From an uncultured Massilia sp. (GTDB taxonomy: Bacteria > Pseudomonadota > Gammaproteobacteria > Burkholderiales > Burkholderiaceae), in assembly GCA_946481275.1 (NCBI GenBank), contig CAMLMV010000016.1, positions 1 through 64,000 of the forward strand: DNA of 64,000 bases, in the 5' to 3' direction. Under the pieces are notes generated by a model. That model was not told the DNA's origin, searched no databases, and saw only the letters and a list, made by a program, of their open reading frames with translations. Positions 38,397 to 47,387 of this stretch are shown here, piece after piece; position 1 is the first letter of the stretch, and each line of letters starts with the position of its first letter. A program made the translations under genes and the position numbers.

Positions 38397-40355
38397 ATGC
38401 ACCACCCCAATCCACTGCGCCGTCTTCCTCTCGCCATCGCTGCCGGCACCATGCTCGCGCTGACAGCCTGCGGCGGCTCCGATCGCAACGACAATGCCGA
38501 CACCATCCTCGTCATTCCGGCCGCGCCCGCCGACCAGGGTGCACCCGACACGGCACCGGTACCGTCGGCGCTGGCCTTCGTCGATACGGCCGCCACCAAC
38601 CAGCGTGGCGACGCCCGTTATGCAACCCTGGCGACCAACGCCGGTGTGCGCGTACTCGGCGGCATGCTCGACATCTGGAAACCCTTGACCGAGATCGTCG
38701 ACGCCGGCGTCACCGCGCCCGCCGTGGATGGCTTCCCTGCGGTGGTCGGTTCGACCTGGACCGGGTTGCCCAACGACGGCACCAATGGCGGCACCATCGT
38801 CAACGCGGCCGTTCACAACGCGAATATCGACTACGTGGTCAAAGCCACCGCCAATCGCACCGCCGGGCAGACACTGCAGGCTTACCTGGACGATCGCCGC
38901 AACAAGGGCTACAGCGTGACCGAAGGCATGGGTCCGCTGACCAGTGCCTGGCGCACGGCCACGCGCCAGACCACCACGATCACCGAGATTCCGTTGGATG
39001 CCACCACCGTCAAATACGATGATGGCGGCAACAACAACGGCGTCGGCGGCGACGCCAATGCCGACTTCGGCAAGGTCGTCGACCTGATCAACTCGATGGG
39101 CAACAATGGCTCGACCGAGCCCGCCAAGCGTTTCTACAAATATGCGCGTCCCTACCGCTGGAGCAGCGCGGTGAAGGTTGTGCCGCAACTGGAGCCGGCC
39201 AAGAGTACGACCCCGGGCACCGACGGCGGCTTCACCAGCGGCCACGCGGCCGAAGCGACCCGCAATGCCGTCGGCATGGCTTACGTGCTGCCGGAGCGCT
39301 ACCAGGAACTGGTCGGCCGCGGCCTGGAACTGGGCGAAAGCCGCATCCTCGCGGGCATGCATTCGCCGCTGGATGTCATCAGTGGCCGGGTACAGGCGCA
39401 GGCCGTGGCTGCCGCCAACCTGATCGCGGCCGGTGCCGCCGTCCGCTCCGCTGCCGTGACACAGGCCCATGCGACCCTCATGAAGCTGACCGGCACCACG
39501 CCGGCGACCTTTGCGGCCTACGCCGTGTCCGGCACCGCCGCCAACGACCGTTTCGCCGACTACGCCACCAGCCGTGCCAACTACGTGCGGCGCATGACCT
39601 ACAACCTGCCGCAGACCGGGGCCGCGAACCTGCCGGCCGTGGTGCCGAAGGGCGCCGAAGTGCTGCTCGAGACACGGCTGCCTTACCTGACCGATGCACA
39701 GCGCCGCGTCGTGCTGAAAACCACTGCGATTGCCTCCGGTTACCCGGTTCTGGACGATCCTGAAGGTTGGGGCCGCCTGAATCTGTTCGCCGCAGCCGAA
39801 GGCTATGCCGCCTTTACCGGTAACGTGATCGTGAACATGGATGCGAGCAAGGGCGGCTTCAACGCAGTCGACCGGTGGCGTAACGACATTACCGGCAGCG
39901 GGAAGCTGGTCAAGCAAGGAACCGGCACGCTGCAGCTGGGCGGTCAGAACAGCTGGACCGGCGGCGCCCAGATCGAAGGGGGAACGCTCGAGGCGCTGTC
40001 GGCCAAGGCGTTCGGCAGCGGCGATGTCTACGTCGCCGGCGGCGGTGCCGTGGTCAGCAACGCGCCGGCTGCGCTGGTCGTGGGCGGCAACTACACGCAG
40101 CTCGCCGGCGCCACGCTCGAACTGCGCCTGGGTGCCGGCCAGCAGGGACGCCTCAACGTCGGCGGCACCGCGACGATCGCCGGCGGCACGCTGCGGGTCA
40201 AGTTCCTGGACGGCTACACGCCGGCCGTTGGCGACACGCTGACCGTGATTACTGCCACGAGCCTGAAAGGGAAGTTCGAAACCATCGCCGTGGACGGCTT
40301 TACCGCGACCCCGACCTACACGGAAACGGGTCTGCAGCTGCGTTTGAGCAAATAG
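38397..40355 (+). CDS. PAP2-type acid phosphatase lipoprotein with autotransporter-type beta-strand repeat
   Basis: 652 residues. A lipoprotein signal (LALTAC, Cys25) leads to a vanadium-haloperoxidase/PAP2 catalytic domain. Motif 1 is KRFYKYARP, motif 2 GGFTSGHAAE and motif 3 SRILAGMHSPLDV; the catalytic His, Arg and Asp are all present. From about residue 490 onward the sequence becomes beta-rich with GSGKLVKQGTGTLQLGG and GGTLEAL, the autotransporter-associated repeat (PATR), without a barrel domain. It probably hydrolyses phosphomonoesters outside the cytoplasm. Divergent from the PhoX-like gene. Confidence 0.88.
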   Translation: MHHPNPLRRLPLAIAAGTMLALTACGGSDRNDNADTILVIPAAPADQGAPDTAPVPSALAFVDTAATNQRGDARYATLATNAGVRVLGGMLDIWKPLTEIVDAGVTAPAVDGFPAVVGSTWTGLPNDGTNGGTIVNAAVHNANIDYVVKATANRTAGQTLQAYLDDRRNKGYSVTEGMGPLTSAWRTATRQTTTITEIPLDATTVKYDDGGNNNGVGGDANADFGKVVDLINSMGNNGSTEPAKRFYKYARPYRWSSAVKVVPQLEPAKSTTPGTDGGFTSGHAAEATRNAVGMAYVLPERYQELVGRGLELGESRILAGMHSPLDVISGRVQAQAVAAANLIAAGAAVRSAAVTQAHATLMKLTGTTPATFAAYAVSGTAANDRFADYATSRANYVRRMTYNLPQTGAANLPAVVPKGAEVLLETRLPYLTDAQRRVVLKTTAIASGYPVLDDPEGWGRLNLFAAAEGYAAFTGNVIVNMDASKGGFNAVDRWRNDITGSGKLVKQGTGTLQLGGQNSWTGGAQIEGGTLEALSAKAFGSGDVYVAGGGAVVSNAPAALVVGGNYTQLAGATLELRLGAGQQGRLNVGGTATIAGGTLRVKFLDGYTPAVGDTLTVITATSLKGKFETIAVDGFTATPTYTETGLQLRLSK

Positions 40356-40510
40356 CCATGCCCCGCAGCACTTAACCGCATGCGGCCGGCATGGCAATGG
40401 CGACCGTCAGTGTTGATTATTGGAATCCTTGCGCTTCTTCAACGTTGCGACATTTCCGGCGCGTTAGTTTCCCAAAGTAATCAAACCACCGACGAAAGGG
40501 GACGCATCGC

Positions 40511-41884
40511 ATGAAATCCGGATACTTCAGCCTGGCCCTGTGCCTGATCCCGCTGGCCGCGACGGCCGCACCGGTCGCGACACCGTACGCGGACAACAAC
40601 GGCGCGCTGCCGCCGGCCAGCCAGTACAACGGCCCGTTGTTCAAGCTCAGCCACGCGTACCCCGCCAAGGCCGCGACGCCGGCCATGCCCTGGCGCGACG
40701 CCATCCAGAACGGCAAGATCACGGTCCAGAACGCAAGTGCCTACGCCGAGGCATTGAAGGCCGCGGTCGGCAAGGATATGCAGACCCTGCTGTTCGACTA
40801 CGCCCACTGGAACGCGGCCGCGCGCGGCTGGTACAACGAGCCGTGGCTGGGCAGCGCCAACGGCAGCTATGGCGGACGCGAAGCGATCCACGGCATGTAC
40901 GTCGGCAGCAACCCGCTGGACGCCTCGCTGTTCGCCGCCAGCGGTTTGAAGAAGCCGATCACGACCTATGTGCTGACCTACTACGACAAGGTCGCGGCCC
41001 AGACGCTGAACCACGTCTGGACGGCGGGCGGCGGCATGAAGCCGAACGTCACGTCCACGAGCACCCAGTTCGCGGAAGGCGCGCTGATCATCAAGGCCGC
41101 GTTCATCACGGCCGGCCCGGACGTATGGCCCGTGATGACCGGCACCCAGGCCTGGCCGCTGTACATCAAGACCAACGCCACGTCCGGCGACACGAAACTG
41201 CCCAAGGTGACGAACACGTACCTGATGCAGTTCGACATCATCGTCAAGGACAGCCAGTCCGCGCCGGACACCGGCTGGGTCTTCACGACGCTCGTCTACG
41301 ACAAGAGCGTCAAGCCGGGCCCGAACGGCATCTGGGACCAGATGGTGGTGCTCGGCGCGCAATGGGGTAACGACCCGCAGGCCAACAGCACGGTCAACCC
41401 GGCCGCACCTTTGCTGCAGAACTGGAACAATCCGGCCGCACCGGCATACGGCGGCGCCACGTTCGGCTGGGGCAACCGCCTGTCCGGCCCGAACGACGGC
41501 GCCATGAACGACATCGCGTACCAGGACGGCGGCACGCAGAAGCAGGTCAAGAATGCCCAGAACTCCTCGTGCATGAGCTGCCACAGCACGGCGCAATGGA
41601 ATCCCAAGACGAACACCATGCCGTCGTTCCTGCTGCCCGCCACGTCGAACCCGCCGCAGATCGCCGCCAACCAGTACATCGTGTCGCCGCCGCCCGGCTC
41701 CCCGGACTGGCTGCGCTGGTTCCAGAACCGCAAGGGCAACGTACCGATGGACGCCGGCAGCATCGCGGGCGACTTCGACATGGTGCTGACCTTCAAATCC
41801 CTGCCGCTGTGGTACAGCGCCACGTCGCATAAACCGCACGTGCTGAACGGCCTCGACCTGCGCGGCAAGCCGGTCGCCAAATAA
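40511..41884 (+). CDS. Secreted mono-heme c-type protein, unknown family
   Basis: 457 residues with a Sec signal peptide (cleavage near residue 19, ATA-APV). A single heme c site CMSCH occurs at residues 354-358, and a plausible axial methionine lies in VPMDAG about 55 residues later. The first ~330 residues, which include ARGWYNEPWLGSANGSYGGR, do not match a domain I can name. It should be periplasmic and electron-carrying. The GMC oxidoreductase gene starts nine bases downstream with an AAGGAG Shine-Dalgarno, so the two are almost certainly co-expressed. Confidence 0.75.
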   Translation: MKSGYFSLALCLIPLAATAAPVATPYADNNGALPPASQYNGPLFKLSHAYPAKAATPAMPWRDAIQNGKITVQNASAYAEALKAAVGKDMQTLLFDYAHWNAAARGWYNEPWLGSANGSYGGREAIHGMYVGSNPLDASLFAASGLKKPITTYVLTYYDKVAAQTLNHVWTAGGGMKPNVTSTSTQFAEGALIIKAAFITAGPDVWPVMTGTQAWPLYIKTNATSGDTKLPKVTNTYLMQFDIIVKDSQSAPDTGWVFTTLVYDKSVKPGPNGIWDQMVVLGAQWGNDPQANSTVNPAAPLLQNWNNPAAPAYGGATFGWGNRLSGPNDGAMNDIAYQDGGTQKQVKNAQNSSCMSCHSTAQWNPKTNTMPSFLLPATSNPPQIAANQYIVSPPPGSPDWLRWFQNRKGNVPMDAGSIAGDFDMVLTFKSLPLWYSATSHKPHVLNGLDLRGKPVAK

Positions 41885-41893
41885 GGAGACAGC

Positions 41894-43603
41894 ATGTCAG
41901 CCAACTACAAACGCTTTTATACGAAAGCGGGTGCCATGCCGGCCGGGATCAACGAGGGTTATCCCGTGCCGGGCCCGCAGACGGCGGACGCCGACCGCAT
42001 CGCGGCCAGCGCCTTCTTCACGACCGACTGGGCGCAGGCGCAAGCTACCTCCTACGACTTCATCGTCATCGGCACGGGCCCCACCGCCGTCGCGTTCATC
42101 GACCGTGCGCTGGCGCGCAATCCGCAGGCGCGCATCCTCGTGCTGGAGCGCGGCGGCTACTGGCTGCCCGTGCATTACCAGATGCTGCCGGCGGCCTTCC
42201 AGGCCACCGGCTCGCCCTGCACGACGTACCCGTGGACGCGCAGCACGGCGATGGCCACGACCGGCTCGAAGTTCTTCCAGGCCGGCTACATCCCCGTACT
42301 GGGCGGCCGCTCGACCTACTGGAGCGCCTGGTGCCCGGCCCCGGAACCGGACCTGATGCGGGACTGGCCGCAGGCGCTCGTCGACGTCACGCAGACACCC
42401 GGCTTCTGGGACGGCGCCCGCGCCTTCCTGCACGTGACGACGGCGGACCGCATCGACGATGGCGTGTACGGCAGCCTGCAGCGCCAGCTCGACACCAACC
42501 TGCACGAGAACTTCAAGCGCTTCGTCCCGTCGGCCGAAGGCGCGTTCCCGGCACCGATGGCCGTCGGCCACAGCGAATGGCAGGGCGTGAAGTTCTACAA
42601 GTACTCGACGGTCGGCACCCTGCTCGGCCTGCAGCAGCGCCAGCAGGCCCTCGCGGACCAGGGCCACGGCCAGGAACTGGCGCTCGTCGACCAGTGCATC
42701 GTCCAGCGCCTGCTGCACGACGGCCAGGGTACCGTCACCGCGCTCTACACGAGCCGCGGCCCCTTAAGCGTGGGCAATGCGCGCATCGTGCTGGCGATGG
42801 GGACGATCCCACCGGCGACCCTGCTGCTGAACTCCTTCGGCGACCAGTTGCCGAACATCGGCAAGCGCTACACGGGGCACTTCATGTCGCACGTGATCGC
42901 GCGCGTAAAACGGTCGGCGTTCAAGGATCTCGCCGCGCTGGAACTGGGCGCGCAGTACCTGCACGGCAAGGACGAGCAAGGCCTGCAATACCACGTGCAG
43001 GTGAGCGCCTTCGCGTCCAGCGACCCGGCCCGCGACGCCGCCACCATCGCCTACGAGGCCCCGGACGCGGCGGCCGTCGCGTCGATGGCGCAGCTGGCCG
43101 GTTCGGAAGACTACGTCGTGTTCGTGTGCGCCACCTTGGGCGAAGTCGGCGAGAACAACCCCGACAACTGGATCCGCCCGAACGGCGGCGCCGACCCGAC
43201 GACGAACATCACCGTGCAACTGCAGGCCGGCCCGCGCGAACAGCATTTGTGGGACGTGCTGGACGAAGCGACGTACCAGACCATCGCCGCCCTGGCCAGC
43301 CGGGGCAGCGGCGCGACGCCCGAGATCGAATACTGGATCGAAGGCGGCGCGCCGGAACAGGGCTTCTGGCAGGCGCGCCGGCCGGGCAAGCAGCAGATCC
43401 GGCTGCCGATCATCGTGCACGAGGCGTCGTCGTTGTGGATCGGGGAGGATCCGGCCACGTCCGTCGTCGGGCTGGATTATCGGCCGCACGGGGTCAGGAA
43501 TGTCTACGTCACTGGAGGCGGGTTGTTTCCGACTTCGGGGTCGTGGAATCCGACGCTCACGATGTGCGGACTGGCGCAGGATCTGGCGGAGAGGCTGAGC
43601 TGA
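41894..43603 (+). CDS. GMC-family FAD oxidoreductase (pyranose-oxidase-like)
   Basis: 569 residues. The Rossmann FAD motif VIGTGPTAVAF is at about residues 58-68. The C-terminal catalytic pair looks like His508 (VHEASSLW) and Asn552 (GSWNPTLTM), the His/Asn arrangement of GMC oxidases and dehydrogenases. VYVTGGGLFPTSGSWNP is the conserved GMC_C stretch. It oxidises an alcohol or sugar; the substrate is unknown. Notably it has neither Sec nor Tat signal, although the partner heme protein is secreted. Confidence 0.85.
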   Translation: MSANYKRFYTKAGAMPAGINEGYPVPGPQTADADRIAASAFFTTDWAQAQATSYDFIVIGTGPTAVAFIDRALARNPQARILVLERGGYWLPVHYQMLPAAFQATGSPCTTYPWTRSTAMATTGSKFFQAGYIPVLGGRSTYWSAWCPAPEPDLMRDWPQALVDVTQTPGFWDGARAFLHVTTADRIDDGVYGSLQRQLDTNLHENFKRFVPSAEGAFPAPMAVGHSEWQGVKFYKYSTVGTLLGLQQRQQALADQGHGQELALVDQCIVQRLLHDGQGTVTALYTSRGPLSVGNARIVLAMGTIPPATLLLNSFGDQLPNIGKRYTGHFMSHVIARVKRSAFKDLAALELGAQYLHGKDEQGLQYHVQVSAFASSDPARDAATIAYEAPDAAAVASMAQLAGSEDYVVFVCATLGEVGENNPDNWIRPNGGADPTTNITVQLQAGPREQHLWDVLDEATYQTIAALASRGSGATPEIEYWIEGGAPEQGFWQARRPGKQQIRLPIIVHEASSLWIGEDPATSVVGLDYRPHGVRNVYVTGGGLFPTSGSWNPTLTMCGLAQDLAERLS

Positions 43604-43733
43604 CGGCAACGGGGGCTGGCGACGAGTTCCATCGCGGCCCGCGCCGGACCAGGTGCAGAACACTGGTACACATCACCGCGGGCAGCAGGAGATTCAGGAT
43701 CGGGACCAGCACGGCGAGCACCGTCAGCCCCCC

Positions 43734-44029
43734 AGCATCAGCAAGCTCGTCGACCTGGCGTCGCCGACGCTTGCGCAAACGTGCGCGTGCGGCAAGACCA
43801 TTCCGAAAGCGAAGCTCGAGATGCTGCGCGCCGATGGCAACGGCGAGCCGATCAAGTACTTCGAGGTCGAACTCGAGAACGTGCTGATCGGGCACGTGGA
43901 GCCAAGCTTCGGCGGCTCGGCCTCAAGTTCTCCAAGGTCAAGTGGAAATACACCCAGCAGAAGATTTCAGGCGGTAGCTCGGGAAACACGACCGGTGGCT
44001 GGGACTTGGCGACGAACAGGATCGCATGA
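43734..44029 (+). pseudogene. Broken Hcp (type VI secretion tube protein) gene
   Basis: Reading from 43734, SISKLVDLASPTLAQTCACG then KTIPKAKLEML and FEVELENVLIGHV match the middle of Hcp family proteins. Near 43905-43925 the reading frame shifts, and FSKVKWKYTQQK followed by GGWDLATNRIA, the Hcp C terminus, continues in another frame to a TGA at 44029. The N-terminal ~60 residues are not recognisable, and about eight codons seem missing at the frameshift. The stop overlaps the next gene's ATG (ATGA), so an intact ancestor was coupled to the transpeptidase gene. An assembly error could mimic the shift but not the missing N terminus. Confidence 0.8.
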
Positions 44030-44406
44030 TGGGTAAGCTCATCAAGGTCGACCTGAAGGCTCAGTTGGTGGACGCGTACGATGGCGGCGAACGCATCCAC
44101 CGGTTTGAATGTGTCAGCGACGACAAGGACCACCCGACCGATCGCGGCAAGTTCAAGGTCCGGCGCAAATATGAGACTTACCGCAGCCACACTTACAATG
44201 TGCAGATGAACTACGCCATGTTTTTCACCGCCGACGGCAAAGCACTGCACCAGTACCATGGCGCGGTGCCGCTGACCGTCGTCCGGACATTCCGCAGCAG
44301 GGTCTCCGAATGGTTCGGGTCGCACGGCTGCATACGCCTGTGCGAAGCGGACGCGCGGACATTGTTCGAATGGACGCCGCACGGCACCGTCGTGGAGGTG
44401 TTCTGA
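44026..44406 (+). CDS. YkuD-type L,D-transpeptidase, probable type VI secretion effector
   Basis: A 126-residue minimal L,D-transpeptidase domain. The catalytic motif FGSHGCIRL gives Cys102 and His100, with an upstream His75 in GKALHQYHG and the MNYAMFF strand. It has no signal peptide, LysM or other targeting domain, which is unusual for a housekeeping enzyme acting on periplasmic peptidoglycan. It fits delivery by a secretion system: the gene overlaps the end of the broken hcp and is followed, with a one-base overlap, by a membrane-anchored protein. Known T6SS effectors of the Tlde1 group also use an L,D-transpeptidase fold. The effector role is inferred. Confidence 0.78.
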   Translation: MMGKLIKVDLKAQLVDAYDGGERIHRFECVSDDKDHPTDRGKFKVRRKYETYRSHTYNVQMNYAMFFTADGKALHQYHGAVPLTVVRTFRSRVSEWFGSHGCIRLCEADARTLFEWTPHGTVVEVF

Positions 44407-44948
44407 TGCGTTCTCGCTCGCTGATCTTCGGCGCGGGGCTGTTCGCAGCGGGGCTGGCGGTGGGCGCCGCGCTGGCGAGTTGGGCGTCGGCACCTGCCCG
44501 CGTGACTCTCCAGGAAGGCGCCACGCTGGCGAGTTATCTTCCGGATGCCGTGATGTCGCTGGCCTATGCAACGCCGGAAGGTATGACCACCGCGCAGCGG
44601 TCCGCTCCGGGCGCGCCATTCGAAGTCCTGTCCACGTTCGCGGATGGCAGGCCGACGCAGCGGTGCCGCGCGTCAGCGGACATGAATGGACATCTCGATA
44701 ACCTGACAGAACTGACCGCACGACGCAGTCTCTCGCTCGGACAACGCGAACGGGAGTTCCCCGTACAACTGGGCGTTATCGACGTCCGCGATGCCGCGAT
44801 TGGCGAACCCTTCAGCCCCGTGCTGGCGTTCACGAACAACAGCAAGACCGCAGTGGCCATCATTGTCGATGGCCGCGCCGCTGAAGTGACGCTACGGGCG
44901 GCGGAGCTCGACTGGCTGAAAACGGCCTGCTCGGGATCGAGCGGATAA
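44406..44948 (+). CDS. Probable immunity protein to the L,D-transpeptidase, membrane-anchored
   Basis: 180 residues. One hydrophobic N-terminal segment (about residues 6-29) acts as signal anchor or signal peptide, and the rest would be periplasmic, where a peptidoglycan-active toxin would work. No known domain is recognised. The ATG overlaps the transpeptidase stop (TGATG). Position, coupling and predicted location are those of an immunity gene; there is no sequence motif that proves it. Confidence 0.55.
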   Translation: MRSRSLIFGAGLFAAGLAVGAALASWASAPARVTLQEGATLASYLPDAVMSLAYATPEGMTTAQRSAPGAPFEVLSTFADGRPTQRCRASADMNGHLDNLTELTARRSLSLGQREREFPVQLGVIDVRDAAIGEPFSPVLAFTNNSKTAVAIIVDGRAAEVTLRAAELDWLKTACSGSSG

Positions 44949-45284
44949 AACAAAGCCCCGTCCCTATGAACGAGATCGCCCCGACCGTGATGAAGATTTG
45001 TTTGGCGAAATGCCAGTAGAATCAGACCCAGAAGACGAGTACGACGGTACACAGGCATGCGCAACGCCACCACAAGCCGTTGCGGAAACTCGAGCGGAGG
45101 CCCAGCAGCAGGCACCACAGGCTTCCACGGGTGCGGCGTACCAGCGCAGGAAAAATGATTTCGTGTTGTTTCGACCGGGCGCAGCGAGGTCTTTGTTTCG
45201 GTTGCGCGCAATTTATCCTGAGGCACGCTCGCGAAAATGCGCTGTTCATCACCGATTACGGGACGTCGGGCTCGAGAGCCGTTC
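44949..45284. other. Gene-poor stretch after the effector/immunity pair
   Basis: 336 bases with lower GC than its surroundings. Short open frames exist on both strands, and one minus-strand translation is rich in W, C and L, but none has a ribosome-binding site, a recognisable domain or coherent codon use. It may be remnant accessory DNA. Confidence 0.35.
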
Positions 45285-46280
45285 TCAGTCTCTTGGCACT
45301 GCCGTGCCCGGCACCACTTTATCGGAATTCGACCCGCTTGCCATTGACGCCGTAGCCGATTCGGCCTTGCGCCCGGCCGGACTGGAACTCTTCTGCGTCG
45401 TCCAGTGAGTCAGCCAGACTACGATCACGGCCCATGCACAGCCACCGATCAGGTCGGTCCCATAATGGAAACCGAGACCAACCGCCGCAGCCGTGCTGCC
45501 GCAAGCGCAGATCACCAGCCCCACCCGCATGAGTCTGGGCAAGAAAGCCCAACTCGTCATCGTCAGCGCCCAGGGCAGGGCCGTGTGCAGGCTTGGAAAA
45601 CAATCGAACTGATAGCGAAGATGCGCCATCGCATAGCTGTAGGCATGCAGTACCCCCGCCGGGGCCTGACCCAATCGTGCCACATCGAACTCCGGTCCGG
45701 CCGCGGGCAACAGCACGTACATCAAGTAGCCGCCATACAGGCAAATGACAACAGCCCGGCGCACCAGGAAGAACTTCGCCCGCTCGGCGAAGAAGTAAAG
45801 GTAGCCCAAAACGAAACCCGGCAGGAAATAGTAGCCCGCGTAGAACAGCTTCAATGCTGACAGGACAACGTGGTTTCCGCCGATGATGCGACCAGCAATG
45901 TCGGAAGCTTTGCCGCCAAACAGGGTCTCATCCATCCCGGACAAAAAACCGTCGATGGGATGAATGCCGAGCGCCGTTGTCAGCGCCGTTGCATGCATGT
46001 GCTTCAACCCTTCATAAGTCATCAAGGCCAGCACGAATGGCAGCCAATCGCGCAGGAAACCGACCAGGCGAGCGCGAAAGAAGAGTACGGACATGAGGAC
46101 GCCGATGCCCATGAACTGCAGAGCTCGCCACGCCAGTCCGCTCGAGTGAATGTCCTCAAAAATCGGTGCATCACGCCATATGCCCAAGCCGACAAGCAAT
46201 GCCAGGTACACTCCAGTCAGCACTTCGTCCAGCCTCGCGCAAAGCACTTGCATGAACGAGCGTGTAACTGGGCGGAGCAT
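45285..46280 (-). CDS. AUR1/inositolphosphotransferase-like PAP2 membrane protein
   Basis: A 331-residue integral membrane protein with about six helices. The PAP2_3-type active site is FDCFPSLHTALPW and GFHYGTDLIGG, carrying the two histidines and the aspartate of the lipid phosphatase/phosphotransferase mechanism. This layout is that of AUR1-like proteins, which transfer phosphoalcohol head groups between lipids, or of lipid phosphate phosphatases. The ATG at 46280 overlaps the stop of the acyltransferase gene (TGATG), with GGAAGAG upstream. The pair suggests modification of a lipid or cell-surface glycan. The C-terminal ~40 residues are polar and low in complexity. Confidence 0.8.
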   Translation of the reverse strand: MLRPVTRSFMQVLCARLDEVLTGVYLALLVGLGIWRDAPIFEDIHSSGLAWRALQFMGIGVLMSVLFFRARLVGFLRDWLPFVLALMTYEGLKHMHATALTTALGIHPIDGFLSGMDETLFGGKASDIAGRIIGGNHVVLSALKLFYAGYYFLPGFVLGYLYFFAERAKFFLVRRAVVICLYGGYLMYVLLPAAGPEFDVARLGQAPAGVLHAYSYAMAHLRYQFDCFPSLHTALPWALTMTSWAFLPRLMRVGLVICACGSTAAAVGLGFHYGTDLIGGCAWAVIVVWLTHWTTQKSSSPAGRKAESATASMASGSNSDKVVPGTAVPRD

Positions 46281-47368
46281 CACGAAAGACTCTTCCATTG
46301 GCGCCAGTTGAACAATCCTGCAAATAGCGTGAAGACCATGATGAGGCCCGCGAAACCCAGCCAGGTCCATTCATCCTGGCGATCTCCAGCGATGCGCAAA
46401 CTCCGCGCGAGCGCGGCGGTGACGAGGGGGCGGTGATACAGGTAGATATAAAAGCTTGCCGCTGAGACGGCAGCTATCGCTTTAGGCACCTGCTCACTGC
46501 GATACGACAGCGCAAGGAACACGAATGCCAGCGTCAAAGCACTGTCGGCCAAAGGGTAAATCACGGGCAGGACTTGTCCGACCATGAATACAGCGAACAA
46601 CAGCGCGGCAAGCCCGCCAAATACAAACAATTCACGAGGCGCCGGCTCAGCCAGGCCGGCACGCTGCCTGACAAGCGCCATCCCGATCAGCAATGCGGGC
46701 AGCCAGGTGACGATGCATGCATGGGCCAGATAAGGGTGCACACTGGCGATTTCCTCTGCTCCCAACAACCAGCGTGAGGTGTAGGCCATACCAATGCTGG
46801 CAACCCAGAGCGTGGGCGATCCCAGGTCGACACGCCGAAGCAGGGGCAACAAGGCGTAATACTGGAACACGAGCACCAGAAACCATAACGGCGAATTAAT
46901 CGCAAAAAAATGGTCGGGGAACAGATATGAAATAAAGAACAGTTTGGCCAGGATGACCTTCCATCCGATCTGCCTGCTCAGCAGAGAAAAGAACAACACC
47001 GACACGGCGGAAGGCAGCCAGATCTTCCGCAGCTTGGCAAACATGAACCTCGCCCAGGAGGATGCTCGTCCCTCCAGCCCCAAGGCATGGCCGATGACGC
47101 TGGCGGCCATGAACATATGCACGCCAACATAGCCCCAGCGCGCAAACCAGTCGAAGAACCAGGAAAAGACGGGCTGATATGGCACCCGGCCATGGAGAGG
47201 CACCCAGGCGTCGAAGAGCTGCCACTGGTTGATTGGCGGCGGTTGCATCGCCGTCAACAACCATAAGCTACGGCTGAAGTGATGCAGCACGACAAACAGG
47301 ATGCCGACTGCCTTCAACCATACGATCGCGGCAGACAATGTGCCTGCCCGATGTCCTTTCCCGTTCAA
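46280..47368 (-). CDS. Acyltransferase family 3 membrane protein
   Basis: A 362-residue integral membrane protein of the OafA/NodX-type acyltransferase family with about ten helices. The start LKAVGILFVVLHHFSRS carries the conserved catalytic histidine region; INSPLWFLVLVFQYY and SFYIYLYHRPLV are later family landmarks. Members O-acylate surface polysaccharides, lipids or antibiotics. It is the first gene of a coupled pair with the PAP2 protein. Codon use appears less GC-biased than in flanking housekeeping genes, hinting at transfer. Confidence 0.85.
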   Translation of the reverse strand: MNGKGHRAGTLSAAIVWLKAVGILFVVLHHFSRSLWLLTAMQPPPINQWQLFDAWVPLHGRVPYQPVFSWFFDWFARWGYVGVHMFMAASVIGHALGLEGRASSWARFMFAKLRKIWLPSAVSVLFFSLLSRQIGWKVILAKLFFISYLFPDHFFAINSPLWFLVLVFQYYALLPLLRRVDLGSPTLWVASIGMAYTSRWLLGAEEIASVHPYLAHACIVTWLPALLIGMALVRQRAGLAEPAPRELFVFGGLAALLFAVFMVGQVLPVIYPLADSALTLAFVFLALSYRSEQVPKAIAAVSAASFYIYLYHRPLVTAALARSLRIAGDRQDEWTWLGFAGLIMVFTLFAGLFNWRQWKSLS

Positions 47369-47387
47369 CCTGGTACGCCGGTTCTGT

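Noticed and set aside
44026..44406. Housekeeping cell-wall L,D-transpeptidase
   Set aside because: No signal peptide or peptidoglycan-binding domain, and overlaps with an hcp remnant and an anchored partner point to a secreted effector instead.
45022..45252. Short minus-strand frame with Trp/Cys/Leu-rich translation
   Set aside because: No ribosome-binding site, no known domain and no operon context; not supported as a gene.
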